A DNA stretch of 64,000 nt from Streptomyces sp. WZ-12 (GTDB lineage: Bacteria > Actinomycetota > Actinomycetes > Streptomycetales > Streptomycetaceae): NCBI RefSeq assembly GCF_028898845.1, contig NZ_CP118574.1:5677001-5741000 (forward strand), written 5' to 3'. The translations under genes were made by a program, and so were the position numbers. The notes beneath the pieces are model-generated. The model did not search any database. It had not been told where the DNA came from and saw only the letters and a program-made list of their open reading frames with translations. Within the stretch, counting starts at the first letter, position 1, and each line of letters starts with the position of its first letter. Positions 31,760 to 40,163 of this stretch are shown piece by piece.

Positions 31760-33072
31760 GCGTCCGTCTCCTCCTGGGGCACGGTGTGCGCGCCGGCGGC
31801 GGCCAGGGCTTCGGCGCGCAGGGCGGCGGCGGTGCGCAGGGCCTGCACGGCCGGGTCGTCGGGGTCGGGGCCCGGGGCGCCGGCGGCGGCCGCCAGTGCC
31901 TCCTCGATGGTGCGCAGCCCGCCCAACTCGCCCCGGGCGCCGCGCCCCAGGGACTCGACGGAGCCGTCCTGACGGGAGCGCTTGCGGCAGTGGAAGGCGA
32001 GCTCGCAGGCGGCCAGGCATTCGGGGGCGTAGGCGGCGGGGACCGCCTCCACCGCCTCGGTCAGCTCGGGCGCCGGGCGGGTCGCGGTCCGGCCTCCGTC
32101 GGTGGGCCCGAGGTCGAAGGTGGTGCCCTCCGGGAGCGCGGCGGCGATCTCCTCGACGCGGGTGAGGCGGGCCAACTGCCGGCGGGTGGTGGCCAGTTGC
32201 TTGCGGACGTCGACGGGGGCGGCGGTGGGGAGGTTGGAGAAGTCCTTGGGGCAGACCAGCAGCACCCGGTCGCGGACGCGGGCGGGGCGGCCGGTGTGCG
32301 CCGCGGCGCGTTCCGCGACCGCCTCCAGGGCGAGGACGTAGACGGCCGCCTGCCGGGCGGCGGCCCCGACCTTGGCGGCGTCCGCGGCCCCGTCGATCAT
32401 CGGGAATGACTTGATCTCGACGACGGTCCAGGTGCCGTCCGGATGCACCACCACCGCGTCCGGCTCCAGGTAGGCGGGGGAGCCGGCGACCTCCATGGCC
32501 AGCAGCGGGTGGTCCAGCAGCGCCCAGCCGCCGGCCGTGGCGGCCTCGCGCAGCGCCAGGGCGGTGCGCGCCGCGCGGCCCTCGGGCCCGGACGCGGACA
32601 GGTCGGGGCGGGCCACCGCGTCGTCCTCCGGGAGGGCGGTGCCCGGGGCCAGCCGCTCGCAGACCAGCCGCAGCAGCTCCGCGCCGCCGTCGGCCTTCAC
32701 CCGCGCCTCGAAGGAGTTGCCGCGGACCAGCGCGAACTGGGACTGGCCGTAGGCCGCGGGGGCGCCCAGCGCGCGGGCCAGGCCGGCCTTGTCGACGCCC
32801 GCGCCGTCCAGCAGGGCCCGGCGCCGGCAGCCGGGGTTGGCGGCGAGCGCGGCGAGCGCGCGGGCGTCCAGCGACCGGGGGCGCACGCCGGGGCCGCGCA
32901 GTTCGGTCAGGCGCTGGCGCAGGCTCGGAACGGGCGCCGGGTGCCCTTGCCTCGGCTCCCCCGGGCCACCCGGTGCGAGCACCGGCTCCACTGGAGCGGC
33001 TGCCGCCGCGCCGCCTGAGGACGGGGCCCCCGGTGGGGCCGCCGCGGGTCGGCTTTCGCGGGAAACGTTCAC
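31750..33072 (-). CDS. Fe-S-type PD-(D/E)XK (RecB/Cas4-like) nuclease
   Basis: A 440-residue nuclease candidate. Motifs in order (numbered from GTG 33072) are Cys82 in [10 protein letters not shown]; motif I Glu122 in GNSFEARV; motif II Asp205 in YLEPDAVVV; motif III Glu219-x-Lys221 in WTVVEIKSF; and the RecB-family QxxxY motif [10 protein letters not shown] at about 242. Finally there is a Cys cluster C352-x3-C356-x5-C362 in [17 protein letters not shown]. One upstream Cys plus a three-Cys C-terminal cluster is the 4Fe-4S arrangement of Cas4, AddB and Dna2 nucleases. The first 60 residues are Pro/Ala-rich. It heads the operon with the unknown protein and the SF1 helicase. The start is uncertain because the ribosome site is weak and the frame remains open upstream to 33270. 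Confidence 0.85.
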   Translation of the reverse strand: MNVSRESRPAAAPPGAPSSGGAAAAAPVEPVLAPGGPGEPRQGHPAPVPSLRQRLTELRGPGVRPRSLDARALAALAANPGCRRRALLDGAGVDKAGLARALGAPAAYGQSQFALVRGNSFEARVKADGGAELLRLVCERLAPGTALPEDDAVARPDLSASGPEGRAARTALALREAATAGGWALLDHPLLAMEVAGSPAYLEPDAVVVHPDGTWTVVEIKSFPMIDGAADAAKVGAAARQAAVYVLALEAVAERAAAHTGRPARVRDRVLLVCPKDFSNLPTAAPVDVRKQLATTRRQLARLTRVEEIAAALPEGTTFDLGPTDGGRTATRPAPELTEAVEAVPAAYAPECLAACELAFHCRKRSRQDGSVESLGRGARGELGGLRTIEEALAAAAGAPGPDPDDPAVQALRTAAALRAEALAAAGAHTVPQEETDACR

Positions 33073-33263
33073 CCGCCGAAGTGTGGCACCTGGCACCCGC
33101 CACACCGGAACCGGCTCCGCCGGGACGGCGGCCTCCGGGCCGCTCTCCAGGGAGCGCGGGTCGGGTTTCGGCCAGGTGCGCGATGATGGAGGGCCGCGGT
33201 CAGCGCCGCCCGCGCCCAGCCACCCACGACGACAAGCCGGAAACCCGGCGAGAGGTACGACCC

Positions 33264-33857
33264 ATGGCACCGCGCATTCTCCTGGCCAGGCACGGGCAGA
33301 CGGAGTGGTCCGTCTCCGGCCGGCACACCGGACGGACCGACATCCCGCTGCTCGACGAGGGGCGGCAGGGCGCCAAGCTCCTGGGCGAGCGGCTGCACCG
33401 CGCCCCCTGGGACGGCCTGCCGGACGTTGAGGTCCGCACCAGCCCCCTGGTGCGCGCCAAGGAGACCTGCGAACTGGCCGGTTTCGGCGCGCGGGCCCAG
33501 GAGTGGGACGCGCTGCTGGAGGTCGACTACGGCGCGTACGAGGGGCTGACGCCGGCGCAGATCAAGGCCGGGCGGCCGGGCTGGCTGATCTGGCGGGACG
33601 GGGTGCCCGAGGGCGAGACGCTCGCCGAGGTCGCCGCGCGCGCGGACGAGGTGGTGTCCTGGGCGCGCTCGGCCGACCGCGACGTGCTGGTCTTCGCGCA
33701 CGGTCACATCCTGCGCGTCCTGGGGGCGCGTTGGCTGGGTCTGGACGTCTCGTTCGCGGCCCGGCTCCGTCTGGCGCCGACGTCCCTGTCGGTGCTGGGC
33801 TGGGCGTACGGCGAGCCGGCCGTGGAGAGTTGGAACGAGACCGGCCACCTGGAGTGA
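33264..33857 (+). CDS. Histidine phosphatase (phosphoglycerate-mutase-like) family protein
   Basis: A 197-residue histidine phosphatase. The phospho-acceptor is in [12 protein letters not shown] (about residue 9), the catalytic Arg in [17 protein letters not shown], the acid Glu in [13 protein letters not shown] and the second His in [14 protein letters not shown]. These match the small phosphatase branch (CobC/GpmB-like) rather than a true glycolytic mutase; the substrate is unknown. ATG 33264 with GAGAGG upstream. It diverges from the nuclease operon; its upstream region overlaps the uncertain N-terminal part of the nuclease frame. Confidence 0.92.
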   Translation: MAPRILLARHGQTEWSVSGRHTGRTDIPLLDEGRQGAKLLGERLHRAPWDGLPDVEVRTSPLVRAKETCELAGFGARAQEWDALLEVDYGAYEGLTPAQIKAGRPGWLIWRDGVPEGETLAEVAARADEVVSWARSADRDVLVFAHGHILRVLGARWLGLDVSFAARLRLAPTSLSVLGWAYGEPAVESWNETGHLE

Positions 33858-33867
33858 GCCGACGCCG

Positions 33868-33891
33868 CGGAGATCCGTCAGAAACGCCCTA
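33868..33891. repeat. Solo terminal repeat of the palindromic element
   Basis: These 24 bp match the right terminal repeat of the element at 17655-17820 with one mismatch (G to A). No second arm is nearby, so this is a relic or half-element. As at the other site, its CTAG end supplies the stop codon of a gene, here the XRE/TPR regulator on the - strand. Confidence 0.8.
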
Positions 33892-35304
33892 GGCCCTAGC
33901 GCCGCGCGCCCCCACCTGTGTCGTCGCGTACCGCTCCAGGAAGTCGGCGACCGGGCCGCGGTCGCGGTACGGGCCGAGCGCTCGGGCGGTGCCGTTCAGT
34001 ATGGCCCGGATGCGGGCCGAGCGGACCTGGGTGAGCAGGGTGAGGACCCGTAGGGCGGCCGTGGCGGACTCCTCGGCGAGGCCGCCGGCCGCGAGGTTGC
34101 CGGCCAGTTCGGCGGTGAACAGGGCGATGTTCCGGGTGAAATGGGGGTCTTGGAGCGCCACCGCCCGGCGCGCGTGCTCCGCTGCGCGCCCCTTCTCACC
34201 CAATGCCGACCAGCACTGCGCCGTGAGGCCCGCCAGTTCGGCCTCCCCGTAGAAGCTCATCCACTCCGGGTCGCGCTCGCCGGGCCCGGCCGCGAACAGC
34301 CGCTCGGCCCGGACCAGGGTCCGCTCGCAGCCGGTGCGGTCGCCGAGCCCCGCCCAGCCGCCGGCCTCGCGCAGCGCCAGCAGCGACCGCAGACGGGGCG
34401 ATCCGAGCCGCTTGGCGGCCTGTTGGGCGGCCTGCGCGGCCCGCACCGCCTCGCGCGGCCGGCCGGCGTCGCGGGCCAGGAAGGCGGTGTTGCAGAACGC
34501 GTGCGCCTCCAGGGCGGCGTCGCCGCAGACCCGGGCGGTGGACAGCGCCTCCGCGTAGTGCGAGCGGGCGTCGTCGAGGCGGCCGGAATCATGCGCCAAC
34601 CAGCCTACGGAGAGGGCGAGTTCGCCGGCGCCGGCGTGCAACCGGTCGTAGACGGACCGGCGTTGGATGCCGGCGTCGAGCAGCTCGTAGGCGGCGCGCA
34701 GGGGTTGGGTGGCGCGCTGGTAGAGGCCGTCGGCGCCGTGCCGGTCGTCGAGCAGCCGGATCTTGCGGACGGCCTCCTCGACGGCGGTGGCCTCGGCGGC
34801 GCCGGCCCGGGTGCCGGGGGCGGTGCGGGGTCCGGGCACGGCGCCGGCCGGGTCGTCGGGGCCGGCCGGATAGAGGCCGGCCAGGCCCAGGGCGGCCGCC
34901 GGGCCGCCGGTGATGAACGCGCGACGTAGCACGTCGCTCTCCTCGGAGTTCTGGATACGGGTATCGCGGTGGTCGGTTGCCAGGGGCGTGGCGGCCCCCG
35001 TCCGCGCCCCCCGTCCGCGGACCGTCTCCCGCGGCGCGAACCCCATGTCGGGGAGCGTCAGCCCCGGGAACATGTGCCGGAACACCCGCTCGTAGGCGTA
35101 GTTCGGGCACCGGATCTCCCCGGACTCGACGCGGCCCACGTAGCGGGCGTCGCACGAGACCCGTTCGCCGATCTCGCGGGCGGACCGGCGGACCGTCGCC
35201 GCGAACTCGCCGGGCGACAGTCGGCCGCGCAACTGCCGGAAGGCGGTGTTCGGGCGGGCGGGGGCGGTGTGGGACGACGCTGAACGTGGAGCTTGCGACG
35301 CCAT
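33889..35304 (-). CDS. XRE-type regulator with TPR-like repeats
   Basis: A 471-residue regulator of a type common in Streptomyces. The N-terminal 90 residues carry a helix-turn-helix (RLSPGEFAATVRRSAREIGE, then DARYVGRVESGEIRCPNYAY). A Tat-like or disordered linker follows (LRRAFITGGPAAALGLAGL), then about 280 residues of tetratricopeptide-like helices (ALSVGWLAHDSGRLDDARSH, AHAFCNTAFLARDAGRPREA, GLTAQCWSALGEKGRAAEHA). GGGGAGG lies 6 bases before the ATG at 35304. Such proteins are transcription regulators of secondary metabolism or development; target unknown. The TAG stop comes from the terminal repeat at 33868-33891. It is divergent from the small conserved protein at 35550. Confidence 0.88.
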   Translation of the reverse strand: MASQAPRSASSHTAPARPNTAFRQLRGRLSPGEFAATVRRSAREIGERVSCDARYVGRVESGEIRCPNYAYERVFRHMFPGLTLPDMGFAPRETVRGRGARTGAATPLATDHRDTRIQNSEESDVLRRAFITGGPAAALGLAGLYPAGPDDPAGAVPGPRTAPGTRAGAAEATAVEEAVRKIRLLDDRHGADGLYQRATQPLRAAYELLDAGIQRRSVYDRLHAGAGELALSVGWLAHDSGRLDDARSHYAEALSTARVCGDAALEAHAFCNTAFLARDAGRPREAVRAAQAAQQAAKRLGSPRLRSLLALREAGGWAGLGDRTGCERTLVRAERLFAAGPGERDPEWMSFYGEAELAGLTAQCWSALGEKGRAAEHARRAVALQDPHFTRNIALFTAELAGNLAAGGLAEESATAALRVLTLLTQVRSARIRAILNGTARALGPYRDRGPVADFLERYATTQVGARGARA

Positions 35305-35549
35305 GGGCGACCTCCCCGTGCCCTGTTCCGTGCCATCGTGGCCTCGCCGCGTTCTGGCGGTGCGGCGGGGACGACCGTACCCGCTGTGACGGGTCCGCCA
35401 CCCTGGGTTTGGCAACAAACCGGAATATCTCACCCGTGATCTGCCATGAAGCGCCATCCTTTGCAGCGTTCCGCCGCCGTAGCCGTTGACGCGTTTTCCC
35501 GTTGGAGACGGTGTAAAGGGTGTGGCGCGTGCAGGAGGAGGGGTTCTCC

Positions 35550-36005
35550 GTGTGGGAGACCGGCGTCAGCAGGGGCGGCAGCGGGTCCGCCGGCCGGGTC
35601 GCGGACCGCGAGGGGTGCGGCGCGACCGTGGGGAGCGCCGCCCAGCCCTGTGACCTGGTCACGGTGCCGGCCCGGCAGGGGCTGGAGGCGGTGGACATCC
35701 TGCGGCTGCGGGACGGCGTCGGCCCGGTCCTGCACGACGGCGCCTGCGACACCCTCGGCTTCCTGGTCCCGCCGGGGACGGCCGACGGGTGGGACGTGCC
35801 GGGCAGCGCCTGTACGCAGACGTCGGGGCGCGGGGTCCGCTTCGGCGGGCCGGACGACGGGGCCGCGGCGGAGCCGCCGGTGAAGGGCACCGGCTGGCTG
35901 GTGCCGCCGGAGGGGGCGTACGCCGACGCCACCGACCCGGTGGTGCTGCGGGCGGCGTTGGGCGAGGCGGCCCGCACGATCGAGGCGGTCGACCGCTGTC
36001 AGTGA
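35550..36005 (+). CDS. Conserved actinomycete protein divergent from XRE regulator, unknown
   Basis: A 151-residue protein of a type I recognise as recurring beside XRE-type regulators in Streptomyces but with no assigned function. The core is PCDLVTVPARQGLEAVDILR, GPVLHDGACDTLGFLVPPGT, GWDVPGSACTQ and GTGWLVPPEGAYADATDP. GTG 35550 is chosen because GGAGGAGG lies 7 bases upstream; an earlier GTG at 35520 is possible. There is no signal peptide. The repeated L(V/I)PP segments suggest a compact beta fold, possibly related to the primase-like domain of the gene at 27399. Confidence 0.75.
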   Translation: MWETGVSRGGSGSAGRVADREGCGATVGSAAQPCDLVTVPARQGLEAVDILRLRDGVGPVLHDGACDTLGFLVPPGTADGWDVPGSACTQTSGRGVRFGGPDDGAAAEPPVKGTGWLVPPEGAYADATDPVVLRAALGEAARTIEAVDRCQ

Positions 36006-36030
36006 GTCGACCGCTGTCGGTGAGGCGACG

Positions 36031-36078
36031 CGGAAAACGGTGGAGGGGCGGCCCGGGCCGCCCCTCCACCGTTTTCCG
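36031..36078. terminator. 48-bp perfect palindrome between convergent genes
   Basis: An uninterrupted inverted repeat of 24+24 bases with no loop beyond the central CCCGGG, between the stop at 36005 and the convergent glycosyltransferase stop at 36096. It can form an extremely stable hairpin in both directions. Confidence 0.8.
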
Positions 36079-36095
36079 CTCCGACCGCTCCGCCG

Positions 36096-37349
36096 TCAGC
36101 GCTTCGAGAGCGAGTGCCCGCCGGGCTCCGGCGCCGGGGACGGGTCGGGCAACGAGACGCCCGGGGGCAGGCCCTGGGCCGGGGGCCCGGCGGGCGGGGC
36201 GGGCGGCTCGGCCGCCGGGCAGGGCCGACGGGTCGCGGCGAGCGCCCGGTCGTAGACGGCCATCAGCTCCTGGGCGCTGCGGTCGATGTCGTACCGCCGT
36301 ACCACCGGCGGCACCGGCAGCCGGTCCGCGCCGTCGCGCCGCAACTCCCTCAGCGCGATGGCCAGTTCGTGCACGCCGGGGGTGACGCGGCGGGCGCCGG
36401 GGGCCTGGTCGGCGGGCAGGTCGTCGACGGCCGGGCAACTGCCGTAGAGGACGGGCAGCCCGGACGCCAGGGCCTCCAGGGTCGCCAATCCGAACGCCTC
36501 GTCCGGGGACGGCGAGACGAAGACGTCGATGGCCGACAGCAGGCCGGGGATGTCCGCCCCGTCGCCGGCCGCCGGCCCGTCCGCGCCGCCGCGGGCGCCG
36601 AGCAGGTGGATCCGGTCGCCGGACCCGAACTGCCCGGCCATCCGCCCCAACATCGCCCGCTCCGGCCCGTCGCCGGCCAACATCAGGTGCACGCCGGGGA
36701 GCTGGGTGATCGCCCGGACCAGCACGTCGAACCGCTTGCCGGGGACCAGGCGGCCGGCGCCGCCGACCACGAACGCGTCGGGCGGCAGGCCGAGTCGGGC
36801 CCGGACCGCGTCCCGGGCGGCGGGGTCGTGGGCGAAGCGGTGCGCCTCGATGCCGTTGGGCACCACGTGGATCCGCGACGCGGGGACGCCCCAGCGGCGC
36901 AGTCGGGCGGCGACGGTGTCGGAGACCGCGACGGTGGCCGAGCCCAGGCGCTCGGTGGCCCGGTACAGGGTGCGGACGCCGCGGGTCAGCCGCCGGCCCT
37001 CGATGACCGCGTCGCCCAACGAGTGTTCGGTGGCGACCACGGCGCGGACGCCGGCCAGCCGGGCGGCGATCCGGCCGTAGACGCAGGCTCGGTAGAGGTG
37101 GGTGTGGACGAGGTCGGGTCCGCTGGCGCGGATCAGGTCGACCAGACGGGGGAGTGCGGACAGGTCGCGGTGGCCGGTCATGCCGAGGTGGGTGACGGGG
37201 GTGCCGTCCGCCTCGATGGCCTCGGCGAGCGGGCCGGGGTTGGTCAGGGTGACGACCTCGCAGTGGGCGGGCAGCCGGCGCAGCAGCAGCCGCAACTGCT
37301 GCGCCGCGCCGCCCACTTCGAGGCCGGTGATGACGTGCAGGACTTTCAC
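36096..37349 (-). CDS. GT4-family glycosyltransferase (glycan operon, third)
   Basis: A 417-residue GT-B glycosyltransferase of family 4. The N-terminal domain starts VLHVITGLEVGGAAQQLRLL and includes DLVHTHLYRACVYGR. The donor domain has VPNGIEAHRF, GRLVPGKRFDVLVRA, LMLAGDGPERAML and the EX7E-type motif SPSPDEAFGLATLEALASG. A Pro-rich tail of 45 residues ends the protein. GTG start with GGAGGG upstream. It should transfer a sugar to a lipid-linked acceptor on the cytoplasmic face. It lies downstream of a polyprenyl-phosphate sugar transferase and another GT4 in one operon. Confidence 0.9.
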   Translation of the reverse strand: MKVLHVITGLEVGGAAQQLRLLLRRLPAHCEVVTLTNPGPLAEAIEADGTPVTHLGMTGHRDLSALPRLVDLIRASGPDLVHTHLYRACVYGRIAARLAGVRAVVATEHSLGDAVIEGRRLTRGVRTLYRATERLGSATVAVSDTVAARLRRWGVPASRIHVVPNGIEAHRFAHDPAARDAVRARLGLPPDAFVVGGAGRLVPGKRFDVLVRAITQLPGVHLMLAGDGPERAMLGRMAGQFGSGDRIHLLGARGGADGPAAGDGADIPGLLSAIDVFVSPSPDEAFGLATLEALASGLPVLYGSCPAVDDLPADQAPGARRVTPGVHELAIALRELRRDGADRLPVPPVVRRYDIDRSAQELMAVYDRALAATRRPCPAAEPPAPPAGPPAQGLPPGVSLPDPSPAPEPGGHSLSKR

Positions 37350-37479
37350 CGGATCCCTCCAGGGGTAGCGGCCGGGGTGGCCTGGTCGGCGGCCGGATCG
37401 GCCGCGTCGGGGGGCAGTGGACGGCGGTGCGGCGGTCGGGGGCGGCCGGCCAGCGCGGGCCGGGTCGGCGCGCCCGCGG

Positions 37480-38775
37480 TCATCGGCCCTCCCTGCGGAG
37501 CAGCCGGCGGGCCGTCGCCCGCAGCAGGATGCGCAGGTCCGCGCCCGGCGACCAGCCGTCGGCGTAGCGGGCGTCGAACCGCGCCCGGTCCTCGGCGCTG
37601 GCGCCCTCGCGCAACCCGTGCACCTGCGCCAGGCCGGTGAGGCCCGGCGGCATCGCGGCGACCCGGTCGGGGTGGCGGCGGGCCAACTCGGCGGCGCGCG
37701 AGGGGCGTTCGGGGCGCGGCCCGACCAGGCTCAGCTCGCCGCGCAGCACGTTGAAGAGTTGTGGCAGCCCGTCCAACGAGGTGGCGCGCAACCACTTGCC
37801 GAGGCGGCCGGGCCGGGCCCCGGGGCGCGCGGTGCGCAGCCGCAGCAGGGCGAAGCGGCGCCCGTCCCGGCCGGCCCGGTCCTGCCGGCACAGCACCCCG
37901 GGCCCGTCCACCAGCCGGACCGCCAGCGCGCAGGTGGCCAGCAGAGGGGCCGTCAACAGCAGCGCCACGGAAGCCAGGACGAGGTCCAGGGCCCGTTTGG
38001 CCGGGCCGCCGGGCCGGCGCCGGCCGGTGCGCAGCGGCCGGCAGGCGAACCCCCACAGGTGCCCGGTGCCGGGCGCCGGCGGCTGCCCGTCGTGGCCCGC
38101 GGCGGCCCCGGCCAGCCAGACGGCCGCGCCCTGCCGCAGGAACCGGTGCAGCAGCGCCGCGGCGTACGGGTCGCTCTCCGGCGGCAGGAGGAACACCGCG
38201 TCGCGGACGGTGTGCCGGATGACCGCGCGGGTCAGCGCCTCGGACGAGCGGAGCAGGGGCACCGTGGCGCCCGCCCCGGTCCCGTCGGGCACGGCCGGCC
38301 CGGTGGGCACCACGCCCACCGGGCGCAGTCCGTATTCCGGGTGTGCCCTCAGGGCCGCGGCGAGTTGCCGGGCGGTCGGCTCCGGGCCGACCAGCAGCGC
38401 CGACCGCGGCCGGCGCCGGGCGGCGGCGCGCCGCGCCCGGTACACCACGGCCCGCCCGGCGGCCGCCAACACCGCCTGGAGGACCACCCCGGCGGGCAGC
38501 GCCACCGGGCCCAACGCCCGTCCCGGTTGCAGCGCGGCCAGCGCCGCGGCCACCGCGCACCAGCCGGCCGCGGCCCGCCAGAGCAGCGGCGCCACCTCCT
38601 CCAAGGCGGCCGGGGCCGGGCCGGGGCGGTGGAGCCCGGCCCGCGCGGTGAGCAGCAGCAGGACCGGCACCAGCCCGGCGAGCAGCGCCGGATCCGCGCC
38701 CACGAGGAGGACCGCGCCGGCGGCGGCCAGCGCATCGGCCGCGGCCAGCAGGACGGGGACGGCGCGCCGCGGCAC
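37480..38775 (-). CDS. Polyprenyl-phosphate sugar-1-phosphate transferase (WbaP/CpsE-like)
   Basis: A 431-residue initiating transferase that attaches the first sugar-1-phosphate to undecaprenyl phosphate. The N-terminal part has several hydrophobic segments and a CoA-binding-like domain (RSALLVGPEPTARQLAAAL). The C-terminal catalytic part begins KRALDLVLASVALLLTAP and contains LCRQDRAGRDGRRFALLRLR, KWLRATSLDGLPQLFNVLRG and SLVGPRPERP. The usual KFRSM-type segment reads RLRTARP, a deviation. GTG start after an 8-base C run (slippage-prone) on the + strand. It lies in the middle of the glycan operon and would start synthesis of an exopolysaccharide or wall glycan that the two GT4 enzymes extend. 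Confidence 0.9.
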   Translation of the reverse strand: MPRRAVPVLLAAADALAAAGAVLLVGADPALLAGLVPVLLLLTARAGLHRPGPAPAALEEVAPLLWRAAAGWCAVAAALAALQPGRALGPVALPAGVVLQAVLAAAGRAVVYRARRAAARRRPRSALLVGPEPTARQLAAALRAHPEYGLRPVGVVPTGPAVPDGTGAGATVPLLRSSEALTRAVIRHTVRDAVFLLPPESDPYAAALLHRFLRQGAAVWLAGAAAGHDGQPPAPGTGHLWGFACRPLRTGRRRPGGPAKRALDLVLASVALLLTAPLLATCALAVRLVDGPGVLCRQDRAGRDGRRFALLRLRTARPGARPGRLGKWLRATSLDGLPQLFNVLRGELSLVGPRPERPSRAAELARRHPDRVAAMPPGLTGLAQVHGLREGASAEDRARFDARYADGWSPGADLRILLRATARRLLRREGR

Positions 38776-38920
38776 GGCCCGCCCCCCCCGCCGCGGACAC
38801 CGGGGCGGGCGCCGCGCCCCGGCCCGTACGGACCGGGGCGGCGGGCCGCGGCAGCGCCCCGGCCGGCGGCCTGGGGCTCCGCCCGGCGCGGGCCGGGGGG
38901 AGTGTGCGCGCGCCCGGCCG

Positions 38921-40105
38921 TCATCGCCCGGCCCGCGCCGCGGTCAGGACGGGCGGCACGGCGAGCAGCTCCCGGTAGACGTTCAGCACCGCGCCCGCCG
39001 TCCGCTGCGCGTCGTGGGCCATCCGTACGTGGTCCCGCAGCCGCTCGCCGAGCGCGCCCCGCCGTTCGGCATCGGTCAGCAGCGTGGTCAGGGCCCCGGC
39101 GAGCGCGGCCGGGTCGCCGGGCGGCACCAGGCAGGCGTCGGCGGCGTCCGGCGGCAGGCACTCCCGGGCCCCGCCGACGTCGCTCAGCACCACGGGCCGG
39201 CCGCACGCCATCGCCTCCAACGGGGCCAGCGCCATCCCCTCCCAACGGGACGGCAACACCACCAGGTCCGCGGCCCGGTACCAGCCGACGGTGGTTTCGG
39301 CGGCGCCCGCGAAGACCACCCCGGGCGGCGCGGTCCGCCTCAGCGCCACCCGGTCCGGCCCGTCGCCGACCAGCACCAGACGGGCGCCCGGCACCGCCGC
39401 GGTCACCTTGGGCCAGGCCCGCAACAGCGTCGACTGGCCCTTCTGCGAGCACAGCCGCGCCACGCACACCACCAGCGGCGCCCCGGCCGGCACGGCGTCG
39501 CACAGCGCGGGCAGGGCATCGCGCAGTTCCTGCCGGGCGTCGTCGTCCCCCGGGGAGAACCGCCGCAGGTCCACGCCGTTGGTGATCACCACCCACCGGC
39601 CCGCCAACCGGGCGGCCGTCCCGCGCGCCCGTTGGGCCTCGCTCGCGCACAGCACCCGGTGGGTGCAGCGCACCACCCGCCGCTCCCGGGCCTCCCCGGC
39701 CCGCACGGTCAGCGCGCCGGCCGCCTCGAACGGCCAGCAGTGCGGCTGGTACACCGTCGGGATCCGCCCGCGCACCGCCAACCGGGCGGCGGCCCCGGCC
39801 CGTGCGCCGTGGACGTGGACGAGGTGCGGGCCGGTGCGCCGGACCAGCCGGGCCAGCCGTCGGGCCCCGGACAGCGCCGCCGCGAAGGCGCCGGCCGGCC
39901 ACAGCACCACCTCGGCGCCCGCGGTGGCGGCCGCCGCGTGCAGGGTGCCGCCGGGCGGCGCGGCCACCACCACCCGCAGCCCGGCCGCCACCTGCGACCG
40001 CACCAGACCGGCGACGACATGGGCGAGCCCGCCGTCGACCGACCGGGACACATGCAGGACCGTGAGCCGCTCCTGGGGCGGCAGGTCTGGTGGCAACACG
40101 CGCAC
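38921..40105 (-). CDS. GT4-family glycosyltransferase (glycan operon, first)
   Basis: A 394-residue GT4 enzyme. The N-terminal motif is TVLHVSRSVDGGLAHVVAGL with HLVHVHGARAGAAARL. The donor-binding half has VITNGVDLRRFSP, VVCVARLCSQKGQSTLLRAW, RLVLVGDGPDRVAL and the catalytic-loop motif LPSRWEGMALAPLEAMACG. GTG 40105 or 40099 may be the start (GGGGAG just upstream); the open frame beyond has no coding character. It follows the short secreted protein by 58 bp and precedes the sugar transferase by 145 bp. The predicted role is sugar addition to a lipid-linked intermediate. Confidence 0.9.
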   Translation of the reverse strand: MRVLPPDLPPQERLTVLHVSRSVDGGLAHVVAGLVRSQVAAGLRVVVAAPPGGTLHAAAATAGAEVVLWPAGAFAAALSGARRLARLVRRTGPHLVHVHGARAGAAARLAVRGRIPTVYQPHCWPFEAAGALTVRAGEARERRVVRCTHRVLCASEAQRARGTAARLAGRWVVITNGVDLRRFSPGDDDARQELRDALPALCDAVPAGAPLVVCVARLCSQKGQSTLLRAWPKVTAAVPGARLVLVGDGPDRVALRRTAPPGVVFAGAAETTVGWYRAADLVVLPSRWEGMALAPLEAMACGRPVVLSDVGGARECLPPDAADACLVPPGDPAALAGALTTLLTDAERRGALGERLRDHVRMAHDAQRTAGAVLNVYRELLAVPPVLTAARAGR

Positions 40106-40163
40106 TGCTCCCCTGATTACCGAGCCGTCAGAACTTTCGCGGGAATTGCCGGCGTCTTCTCGC

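Noticed and set aside
31760..33103. Upstream continuation of the 515-aa protein frame to 33103
   Set aside because: It is the +1 shadow of the nuclease gene; Arg/Gly/Pro-only composition.
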